Source: Fictibacillus solisalsi (GTDB lineage: Bacteria; Bacillota; Bacilli; Bacillales; Fictibacillaceae). From it: a stretch of 48,128 nt of DNA. This document shows positions 42,104 through 48,128 of the stretch, in pieces. The translations under genes were made by a program, and so were the position numbers. The DNA is taken from positions 1 to 48,128 of the forward strand of contig NZ_FNHW01000009.1 of assembly GCF_900103485.1 (NCBI RefSeq), read 5' to 3'. Every line of letters begins with the position of its first letter. Within the stretch, counting starts at the first letter, position 1. Below the pieces are notes generated by a model. That model saw only the letters and a program-made list of their open reading frames with translations, was not told where the DNA came from and made no database searches.

Positions 42104-42637
42104 CTAGAGTTTGACGACCTGGTTGAAATCCAGTTCAACCGGCGTTTCACGGCCAAACATGTTGACATGAACCTTAAGTTTCCGCTTGGTCGGATCGATC
42201 TCTTCGATCGTACCCACAAAGTCAGCAAACGGACCTTCCTTCACTTTCACAGCTTCCTTAAGCTCATAGTCCACTTCGATGCGAGGCTCTTCCATACCCA
42301 TGCCTTTAAGAATGTGTTCAACCTCTTCAGGCAATAGCGGAGTTGGTTTGGAACCCGCTCCTGCAGATCCTACGAATCCTGTAACACCCGGGGTATTTCG
42401 AACCACATACCATGAATCGTCAGTCATGACCATTTCAGTCAAAACATAACCGGGGAAGACCTTTTTCATGGCTGTTTTCGTTTTGCCGTTCTTTACTTCC
42501 GTTTCTTCTTCGACAGGAACGAGCACACGGAAAATCTTGTCCGACATCCCCATTGATTCCACGCGCTTTTCCAGGTTCGTTTTCACTTTGTTTTCATACC
42601 CTGAATACGTATGAACGACATACCAGTTTTTTTCCAT
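42104..42637 (-). CDS. nusG: Transcription termination/antitermination factor NusG
   Basis: 177 aa. NGN domain with WYVVHTYSGYENKVKTNLEK and the clamp-binding region, then a KOW domain with VKEGPFADFVGTIEEID. In Bacillus NusG promotes pausing. The strong Shine-Dalgarno AGGAGG (42665-42670) is 27 nt from the ATG with a GGACA/TGTCC hairpin between them. The start is fixed by homology (MEKNWYVVH). Confidence 0.97.
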   Translation of the reverse strand: MEKNWYVVHTYSGYENKVKTNLEKRVESMGMSDKIFRVLVPVEEETEVKNGKTKTAMKKVFPGYVLTEMVMTDDSWYVVRNTPGVTGFVGSAGAGSKPTPLLPEEVEHILKGMGMEEPRIEVDYELKEAVKVKEGPFADFVGTIEEIDPTKRKLKVHVNMFGRETPVELDFNQVVKL

Positions 42638-42670
42638 ATTTATCGGGACAACCCGTGTCCTTTCCCTCCT
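42638..42670 (-). promoter_or_regulatory. nusG ribosome-binding region with hairpin spacer
   Basis: Order on the minus strand: AGGAGG, GAAA, hairpin GGACA-CGGGT-TGTCC (42646-42660), CGATAAAT, ATG. An alternative CGGG/CCCG stem overlaps. If the hairpin forms, the effective spacing falls from 27 to about 12 nt. Confidence 0.55.
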
Positions 42671-42721
42671 AAGCGGATATACTCTATGCAGTGTATCCAG
42701 TTATCTTTCTATATAAACAAA

Positions 42722-42931
42722 TTAGTCAACAATGAGTTCAACAAGTTTTGAAATGCCTAGGTCAACTACCCAGAAGAAGAGCGCCATCACTATAACAGTA
42801 CCGATCGTAACTGCTGTATAGCGAATCAATTCATCTCGCTTCGGCCAGCTAACTTTCTTCATTTCCTTCTTAACGTCGGATAAAAACTTTGCAGGAGACT
42901 TTCTTGTTTTTTCTGCAATGTCAGCCATCAT
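42722..42931 (-). CDS. secE: Protein translocase subunit SecE
   Basis: 69 aa (68 if ATG 42928 is used, which has better spacing from GGGGG). Amphipathic N-terminal part with the conserved KKVSWPKRDELIRYT, then one membrane helix (YTAVTIGTVIVMALFFWVV). It clamps SecY in the SecYEG channel. It lies between rpmG and nusG as in other Bacillus. Confidence 0.96.
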   Translation of the reverse strand: MMADIAEKTRKSPAKFLSDVKKEMKKVSWPKRDELIRYTAVTIGTVIVMALFFWVVDLGISKLVELIVD

Positions 42932-42987
42932 GTTACCCCCATTAGCTAAAAGTTAATATATGTGCAAACAGCCGGCAAGCCGGCATC

Positions 42988-43137
42988 TTATTTCGTTTCT
43001 TTGTGGGTAGTGTGTGCATTGCAATGACTGCAAAATTTCTTAACCTCGATACGTTCAGGGTTTGCTGCCTGGTTTTTCATGGTGGTATAATTTCGGCTGC
43101 TGCATTGACCGCAGGCTAAAATAACTTTTTTTCGCAT
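42988..43137 (-). CDS. rpmG: 50S ribosomal protein L33 (zinc-binding type)
   Basis: 49 aa, read by hand on the minus strand: [20 protein letters not shown], continuing to [14 protein letters not shown]. Zinc ligands are C9, C12, C36 and C39. GGAAGGTG precedes ATG 43137. A GCCGG/CCGGC hairpin immediately follows its stop. It occupies the rpmGB place between sigH and secE. Bacillus usually has further L33 paralogues elsewhere. Confidence 0.96.
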   Translation of the reverse strand: MRKKVILACGQCSSRNYTTMKNQAANPERIEVKKFCSHCNAHTTHKETK

Positions 43138-43196
43138 AATAACACCTTCCGTGCTGTTTAGACCCACTCATCCACGATATCTATATTACTTTTACC

Positions 43197-43225
43197 ACAT
43201 TATCACAGGGCAAAAGGCTTGTCAA
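43197..43225 (-). promoter_or_regulatory. rpmG-secE-nusG promoter (sigma-A)
   Basis: Minus strand: TTGACA (43220-43225), 17-nt spacer, TAATGT (43197-43202); a GATAAT reading with a 15-nt spacer is also possible. It lies between the sigH terminator and rpmG. Confidence 0.75.
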
Positions 43226-43270
43226 TAAAGGTCGGAACGGCTCTTGCGGCAGCAACCGGCCATTTGAATA

Positions 43271-43300
43271 CAAAAAGAAAAACAGGGGTAGTCCCCCTGC
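43271..43300 (-). terminator. sigH terminator
   Basis: Minus strand: GCAGGGG/CCCCTGT stem with a short loop, then TTTTTCTTTTTG, starting directly after the sigH stop codon. Confidence 0.9.
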
Positions 43301-43951
43301 TTATAATGTTATTTCCCGTAATTCAAGATATCGTTCAAGTTTTCTTTTCACACGCTGAAGTGCATTGTCTATCGACTTGACATGCCTGTCTAGGTCAATG
43401 GATATTTCCTGATATGACCTTCCATCCAGGTAGAGCATCAGTACCTTCCGTTCGAGATCGCTTAATATCTCACCCATTTTCAGTTCAATATCATCGAACT
43501 CTTCCTGGTTGATGATGAGTTCTTCCGGATCTGTCACCTTCGTTCCGCATATCACATCCATCAATGTCCTGTCCGATTCTTCATCATAAATCGGCTTGTC
43601 CAGAGAGACATACGAATTCAGCGGTATGTGTTTCTGCCTTGTTGCGGTTTTGATGGCCGTTATCATTTGCCGTGTGATGCACAGTTCGGCAAAAGCCTTA
43701 AAGGATGAAAGCTTGTCCTCTTTATAATCTCTGATGGCTTTATAAAGGCCGATCATGCCTTCCTGGATAATATCTTCCCGGTCAGCGCCGATTAGAAAAT
43801 AGGACCTTGCTTTGGCGCGCACGAAATTTTTGTATTTGTTAATCAAAAATTCCAACGCGGCACTGTCTCCTACATGGACATGTTCTACCAGACTTTCGTC
43901 TTCGATCTGTTCATAATCCAGAACCGTCATTTCTTTGAGGTAAATGCTCAC
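43301..43951 (-). CDS. sigH: RNA polymerase sigma factor SigH
   Basis: 216 aa from GTG 43951, 6 nt after GGGGGG; further in-frame sequence upstream lacks an RBS. Region 2: RAKARSYFLIGADREDIIQE and GMIGLYKAIRDYKEDKLSSF; region 4.2 helix-turn-helix: RSYQEISIDLDRHVKSIDNA. SigH directs transition-phase and early sporulation genes. It is very close in sequence to B. subtilis SigH and has its own sigma-A promoter and terminator. Confidence 0.97.
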   Translation of the reverse strand: MSIYLKEMTVLDYEQIEDESLVEHVHVGDSAALEFLINKYKNFVRAKARSYFLIGADREDIIQEGMIGLYKAIRDYKEDKLSSFKAFAELCITRQMITAIKTATRQKHIPLNSYVSLDKPIYDEESDRTLMDVICGTKVTDPEELIINQEEFDDIELKMGEILSDLERKVLMLYLDGRSYQEISIDLDRHVKSIDNALQRVKRKLERYLELREITL

Positions 43952-43998
43952 GACAATCCCCCCGGTCAGAGCCTGAATGCAAGGCAAAATATAACAAT

Positions 43999-44028
43999 AT
44001 TATACAGCATGACAGGAAAAAGCGTCAA
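43999..44028 (-). promoter_or_regulatory. sigH promoter (sigma-A)
   Basis: Minus strand: TTGACG (44023-44028), 18-nt spacer, perfect -10 TATAAT (43999-44004), in the 83-bp gap after rae1. In B. subtilis sigH is repressed by AbrB at this promoter; AbrB sites cannot be read from sequence by eye. Confidence 0.85.
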
Positions 44029-44034
44029 GATTGT

Positions 44035-44544
44035 TTATTTTTGGCCTCTTCTCCATTTTTCGAATATTTCAGCGATTTCTTCAGACAAAGAGATATTCGA
44101 AAAGTTGCGTTCCCTTGCCGACTTTACTTTTCGGTCAATCCGCTTTTCGATATCCTCCATCTCGATTTTCAGTTCCCTCGAAGACTTGCGAAGAGCCCCC
44201 TTGGCAAAAACCACCCATTGTTCGGTATAGTCTGAAGTCGCTACGAAAATCCGGGTATTCACATTCTTAAACTCCGAAGCCAGTTTCTCAATCCGTTCAT
44301 CTGCGGTTTCGTTCTCTCTCGTAAAAATGACTTCAACCTTAAAATTCTTTGATTTCTTTTCAATGCCCGGCACCATATGGGCGTCAAAAACAACGATCAC
44401 TCTGTAGCCGGTAAATGCCTGATATTCCGCCATTTTTTCAATGAGAATATCCCTGGCCTTCGCAAAATCCAAGTCTTTTAAGGATCTTAGCTCAGGCCAG
44501 GCTCCAATCACATTGTATCCGTCAACGATCAGGATGTTTTCCAT
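44035..44544 (-). CDS. rae1: Ribosome-dependent endoribonuclease Rae1 (YacP)
   Basis: 169 aa NYN/PIN-fold nuclease: acidic site residues in ILIVDGYNVIG (D8) and VVFDAH, plus VATSDYTEQ. Rae1 cleaves mRNA in the ribosomal A site in B. subtilis. The C-terminus is a basic coiled helix. Its ATG overlaps the rlmB stop by 1 nt (TAATG). Confidence 0.93.
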   Translation of the reverse strand: MENILIVDGYNVIGAWPELRSLKDLDFAKARDILIEKMAEYQAFTGYRVIVVFDAHMVPGIEKKSKNFKVEVIFTRENETADERIEKLASEFKNVNTRIFVATSDYTEQWVVFAKGALRKSSRELKIEMEDIEKRIDRKVKSARERNFSNISLSEEIAEIFEKWRRGQK

Positions 44545-45290
44545 TAGGATGATTGCGGATGGCGTTTGCGGTAAACCTCGTATAAGAGCAGACCTGCTGC
44601 CACCGATGCATTAAGGGAAGTAACCTTTCCTTCCATCGGAAGCCGTACAAGAAAGTCACATGTATCCTTCACCAGACGGCCCATTCCCTTGCCCTCACTT
44701 CCAATGACAAGGCCGATCGGCAGATCCAGCTTGGCTTCCCTGTAGTCTTCTTGCCCTTTCATGTCGGCTCCCACAAACCAAAGGCCGCGCTCCTTCAATT
44801 CCTTCATCGTTTGAACAATATTCGTCACACGAACAACCGGTATATATTCAATGGCTCCCGTGGAGGCTTTGGCAACAGCCGCCGTAAGCCCTACCGCCCG
44901 CCGTTTGGGAATAATAATGCCATGGGCTCCGACCGCGTCAGCCGTTCTCATGATCGAGCCCAGATTGTGAGGATCCTCGATCTCATCCAGAATAATGAAA
45001 AAAGGATCTTCTCCCTTTTCTTCCGCTTTTTGAAATAAATCGTCGATTTCGGCATATTCATAAGCCGCTACCGCCGCAATGACACCCTGGTGGTTTCCGC
45101 CATCACTCAGCAAATCCAGCTTTTTTTTCGGAACGAACTGAACCAGCACATTATTTTCTTTGGCCATGTGTATGACTTGGCTCACCGGCCCTTTTTGGGA
45201 GCCCTCCCCCACAAAAATTTTATTGATATCTCTTCCTGAACGCAGCACTTCGAGTACAGGATTTCTTCCGATAATAAATTCTTCGCTCAT
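44544..45290 (-). CDS. rlmB: 23S rRNA (guanosine-2'-O-)-methyltransferase RlmB (SpoU family)
   Basis: 248 aa. An N-terminal L30e-like substrate domain ([20 protein letters not shown]), then the SPOUT trefoil-knot domain with three motifs: [30 protein letters not shown], and [19 protein letters not shown]. It methylates 23S rRNA near G2251 in E. coli. It overlaps mrnC by 4 bp (ATGA). Confidence 0.94.
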   Translation of the reverse strand: MSEEFIIGRNPVLEVLRSGRDINKIFVGEGSQKGPVSQVIHMAKENNVLVQFVPKKKLDLLSDGGNHQGVIAAVAAYEYAEIDDLFQKAEEKGEDPFFIILDEIEDPHNLGSIMRTADAVGAHGIIIPKRRAVGLTAAVAKASTGAIEYIPVVRVTNIVQTMKELKERGLWFVGADMKGQEDYREAKLDLPIGLVIGSEGKGMGRLVKDTCDFLVRLPMEGKVTSLNASVAAGLLLYEVYRKRHPQSS

Positions 45291-45712
45291 TGTTTTCCTC
45301 CCTCTTCCGCCTGCTCAACGAAAGACACTACTTTTTCAAAAATCATATCCAGGCGTTCCTCATGGCCCAGCAGGTGGTGATAGCCAATAATCGCTTCAAA
45401 GCCTGTCCCATACCGGTATGTTTGGACATCTGTATTTTTTGGAACTGATCCCTGGTTTGCGTTTCTGCCCCGCATGATAACCGCGGTTTCCTCTTCGTCA
45501 AAAAAGCCGTCCTCGAGCAGCCGTTTAACCACGGATGCCTGTGATTTTGCGGATACGTACTTGGTGGCAAGCGTATGGAGCTTGTTCGGTTTCACCTGCC
45601 CTGAATGAATGAGGTGATGCCGCACAAAGGTTTCCAGCACGGCATCTCCCATATACGCAAGGGTCATTCCATTTAATTGTTTAACATCAGCATTAGTGAT
45701 TTGTTTGCTCAT
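45287..45712 (-). CDS. mrnC: Mini-ribonuclease III
   Basis: 141 aa. An RNase III catalytic domain without a dsRBD; signature [17 protein letters not shown] with catalytic D23, and a C-terminal acidic site in [13 protein letters not shown]. It matures the 3' and 5' ends of 23S rRNA. Its ATG directly follows the cysS stop. Confidence 0.95.
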   Translation of the reverse strand: MSKQITNADVKQLNGMTLAYMGDAVLETFVRHHLIHSGQVKPNKLHTLATKYVSAKSQASVVKRLLEDGFFDEEETAVIMRGRNANQGSVPKNTDVQTYRYGTGFEAIIGYHHLLGHEERLDMIFEKVVSFVEQAEEGGKQ

Positions 45713-47113
45713 TTACTGCCTCTTCCAGCGAACACCCTGCGGCGTATCTTCCAATACGATATTCATGTCGCGCAGCTGGTCTCGAATTTCATCCGCCCGG
45801 GCGAAATTGCGTTCTTTCCTGGCTGTGTTCCGCTCTTCAATAAGCGCCTCAATGTCTTCATCCAGCAGTTCTTTCTCCTCTGTCAGTGTCAAGCCAAGCA
45901 CTCCGGCCAGCTCTTCGAAAAGGTTGATAAATTTGGCAAGCACCGCGGTTGAAGTATTTTCCGACTGCAGGTAGACATTGGCCTCTTTTGCCATATCAAA
46001 CAGGACGGCAATGGCGTTTGCGGTATTGAAGTCATCATCCATTTCAGTAATGAAGCTTTGTTTGAATTGCTCTATTTTTTCGTTCCATTGGTCCGCATCA
46101 GAAGCGAGATCCGCACTGACTTCCAGACGGTGCTTCAAATTTCCGTAAGCGGTACGAATCCTGTTCAGGCTGACTTCCGCGCTTTGAAGCAATTCATTAC
46201 TGAAGTTGATCGGGTTGCGGTAATGAACGGCCATCATGAAAAAGCGGATCACCTGCGGGTCGAACTCTTTAATCATATCGTGAACAAGCACAAAGTTCCC
46301 GAGTGATTTGGACATCTTTTCGTTATTGATATTAATATACCCGTTATGCATCCAATATTTTGCCATCGGCGCTTCGTTTAATGCTTCTGACTGGGCGATT
46401 TCATTCTCGTGGTGAGGAAACGTTAAATCCTGGCCTCCTCCATGAATGTCAATGGAATCCCCAAGGTACTTTTTCGCCATGGCCGAGCACTCGATGTGCC
46501 AGCCCGGACGACCTTTCCCCCATGGGCTCTCCCAGGAGATTTCTCCCTCTTTGGCTGATTTCCACAGTGCAAAGTCTAGAGGATCCTTCTTGATGTCGCC
46601 TACTTCAATCCGGGCCCCGGAACGAAGATCATCAATCGATTGATGGGAAAGCTTACCGTATCCGTCAAATGCTCTTGTTTTAAAATACACATCGCCTTTT
46701 GCTTCATATGCATAACCCTTTTCAACCAACTTGCTGATAAAATCAATAATTTCCGGCATGGTCTCGGTTACTCTCGGATGATAGTCTGCTTCCTGGACAC
46801 CTAACGCGCAAACATCCTCATGATACGAATTGATAAAACGTTCAGCTACTGTGGGAACATCGGTGCCGAGCTCTTTGGCCGCCCTGATGAGTTTATCGTC
46901 CACATCAGTAAAATTGGAAATAAAATTCACATCATAGCCACGGTATTCAAGGTAGCGTCTTACCGTATCAAATACGATGGCCGGACGGGCATTTCCGATA
47001 TGAATGTAGTTGTAAACGGTAGGTCCGCATACATACATTTTTACTTTCCCTTCCTCAAGGGGTTTAAATACCTCTTTTTGACGGGTTAACGTATTATAAA
47101 TCACTAAGCTCAT
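45713..47113 (-). CDS. cysS: Cysteinyl-tRNA synthetase
   Basis: 466 aa class I synthetase: zinc ligand C29 in [13 protein letters not shown] (38-41), further zinc residues in [10 protein letters not shown] and [11 protein letters not shown], and KMSKS in [11 protein letters not shown]. It overlaps cysE by 4 bp (ATGA). The cysE-cysS pair links cysteine synthesis with its charging. Confidence 0.97.
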   Translation of the reverse strand: MSLVIYNTLTRQKEVFKPLEEGKVKMYVCGPTVYNYIHIGNARPAIVFDTVRRYLEYRGYDVNFISNFTDVDDKLIRAAKELGTDVPTVAERFINSYHEDVCALGVQEADYHPRVTETMPEIIDFISKLVEKGYAYEAKGDVYFKTRAFDGYGKLSHQSIDDLRSGARIEVGDIKKDPLDFALWKSAKEGEISWESPWGKGRPGWHIECSAMAKKYLGDSIDIHGGGQDLTFPHHENEIAQSEALNEAPMAKYWMHNGYININNEKMSKSLGNFVLVHDMIKEFDPQVIRFFMMAVHYRNPINFSNELLQSAEVSLNRIRTAYGNLKHRLEVSADLASDADQWNEKIEQFKQSFITEMDDDFNTANAIAVLFDMAKEANVYLQSENTSTAVLAKFINLFEELAGVLGLTLTEEKELLDEDIEALIEERNTARKERNFARADEIRDQLRDMNIVLEDTPQGVRWKRQ

Positions 47114-47760
47114 CGCACTTCACTTCCCTTTCGTAAACGTTCCATATCTGCCTGCAATCTTTCAATTTCCGCCTGCAGTTCGCGGAATTGGGCAGCCACC
47201 GGATCCGGAAGATTGCAGTGATCCAGCTCCTGGCCGATTTTAACGCCGTCCTGTACAACGACCCTACCCGGAATCCCGACTACCGTCGAGTTCGGCGGCA
47301 CATCCCGAAGCACAACCGAACCCGCCCCTATCTTAGAATGTTTCCCAATTGTGATGGATCCCAATACTTTGGCGCCCGAAGCAACCAACGCATGGTCCTC
47401 AAGTGTTGGATGCCGTTTTCCTTTTTCCTTACCGGTACCACCAAGTGTTACACCCTGATACAAGGTAACATTATTCCCGATGATACACGTTTCTCCGATG
47501 ACGACTCCCATTCCATGATCTATAAACAACCGGCGCCCGATCTGTGCACCCGGATGAATTTCAATTCCTGTAAAAAAGCGGCTGATCTGTGAAACCAGAC
47601 GGGCGAGAAACAAGAAATTGTGTCTGAACAACTTGTGAGCCACCCGGTGAGCCCAGACCGCATGCACGCCTGAATACGTTAAAATGACCTCCAGCTTGCT
47701 GCGTGCTGCCGGATCATTATCAAAAACTGCCTGTATATCCTCCCTCATGCGCTTCCACAT
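47110..47760 (-). CDS. cysE: Serine O-acetyltransferase
   Basis: 216 aa. A helical N-terminal domain, then left-handed beta-helix hexapeptide repeats with the active-site [20 protein letters not shown] and [16 protein letters not shown] (catalytic Asp/His and the CoA-binding Lys region). The C-terminal tail is a charged helix ([20 protein letters not shown]), longer than a minimal SAT. It makes O-acetylserine from serine and acetyl-CoA. AAGGGGGG precedes ATG. No T-box motif is visible in the 368 bp upstream. Confidence 0.96.
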   Translation of the reverse strand: MWKRMREDIQAVFDNDPAARSKLEVILTYSGVHAVWAHRVAHKLFRHNFLFLARLVSQISRFFTGIEIHPGAQIGRRLFIDHGMGVVIGETCIIGNNVTLYQGVTLGGTGKEKGKRHPTLEDHALVASGAKVLGSITIGKHSKIGAGSVVLRDVPPNSTVVGIPGRVVVQDGVKIGQELDHCNLPDPVAAQFRELQAEIERLQADMERLRKGSEVR

Positions 47761-47780
47761 GGAAATCCCCCCTTAGTTAA

Positions 47781-48128
47781 GAAAAGCTGAAACGGCCGTT
47801 AAAAAGCGGCAGGCGTTGGAACTCTTGAACGGCAACACGTTCTTTGTGTTGTGGTGAAAGAGTGAAACGACCAAGCTTTTGGCGGTTGAAGCTGGATCAA
47901 GAAAAGCTGAAGCAGGCGTTTAGAGTCGATAGGCGATGGAGCGGTGACACAGCAACACGCTTTTTGTGTTGAAGTGTCAGCGTGAATCGACAGAGACTCT
48001 GCCTGTTGAAGCTGGATCGAGAAAAGCTGAAGTAACCGTTTAGAGACGAAAAACATTGGAACTCTTGAACGGCAACACGCTCTTTGTGTTGTAGTGAAAG
48101 AGTGAAATGGTCGAGTCTCTGGTCACTG
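47781..48128 (+). repeat. Tandem array of 120-nt structured repeats (3 units, last one cut)
   Basis: Units at 47781-47900, 47901-48020 and 48021-48128 (12 nt missing at the window edge) repeat at exactly 120 nt. Each begins GAAAAGCTGAA and the complete ones end GAAGCTGGATC(A/G)A. Each folds as a hairpin: arms 13-17/101-105 and 22-27/95-100, middle stem around 41-50/74-83, invariant CAACAC/GTGTTG at 53-58/66-71. Arm sequences differ between units but pairing is kept. This is all that lies between cysE and the next gene beyond the edge; no promoter, T-box or start codon with RBS was found. Confidence 0.85.

Noticed and set aside
47799-48056. Minus-strand open frame with 40-residue repeats as a real protein
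   Set aside because: No RBS or clear start; openness follows from the 120-nt period, and stem covariation favours RNA. Kept only as a finding.
47781-48128. CRISPR array
   Set aside because: Units are 120 nt, similar along their whole length with no unique spacers, and no cas genes are nearby.

Overview
The window is a chromosomal segment from a spore-forming member of the Bacillaceae. Three things show this: a Bacillus-type 16S rRNA 5' end, the classic Firmicutes order cysE-cysS-mrnC-rlmB-rae1-sigH-rpmG-secE-nusG-rplKAJL-ybxB-rpoBC-str-S10-spc-alpha, and sporulation and germination genes (kbaA, gerD, cwlD, pdaB, sigH) at the far end. Genus cannot be fixed from sequence alone. Almost everything is read leftward (minus strand), so the biological order runs from right to left. 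Only pdaB and gerD are on the plus strand, each facing a minus-strand neighbour across a bidirectional terminator.

Layout in transcription order. (1) 48128-47761: three tandem 120-nt structured repeats upstream of cysE. (2) 47760-43301: cysE, cysS, mrnC, rlmB and rae1 form a tightly overlapping chain, then sigH from its own promoter with a terminator. (3) 43225-39420: rpmG, secE, nusG, rplK, rplA, rplJ and rplL, with separate promoters before rpmG, rplK and rplJ, two matching candidate L1 target hairpins, an L10-type leader with attenuator, and a terminator after rplL. (4) 39358-31294: ybxB, rpoB and rpoC; the rpoB promoter overlaps the ybxB stop. (5) 31282-26396: the str operon rplGB-rpsL-rpsG-fusA-tuf, ending in a strong terminator. 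(6) 26341-10990: two tandem promoters and a structured leader, then the S10-spc-alpha cluster from rpsJ to rplQ, including secY, adk, map, a KOW protein, infA and rpoA. (7) 10938-7701: ECF vitamin-transporter energizing module ecfA1-ecfA2-ecfT, then truA. (8) 7663-6574: promoter, L13 leader, rplM-rpsI, terminator. (9) 6502-471: a DUF421 membrane protein, a 338-bp gap with a fourth copy of the 120-nt repeat and two 16-bp palindromes, ybaK, cwlD, salA, gerD (+), kbaA, pdaB (+), and a small conserved-looking gene. (10) 433-1: tandem rrn promoters, antitermination leader and the start of a 16S rRNA gene that leaves the window.

Most of the window is conserved housekeeping DNA. The main candidate for something undescribed is the 120-nt repeat family. 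Four copies (three tandem at exact 120-nt period, one solitary about 42 kb away) fold as one long three-part hairpin, and the arms co-vary between copies while base pairing is kept. Other points worth a look are a hairpin between the nusG Shine-Dalgarno sequence and its start codon, paired L1-type hairpins before both rplK and rplA, an attenuator-like hairpin in the rpoB leader, two nested hairpins between rpsK and rpoA, and paired operator-like palindromes behind the DUF421 gene.
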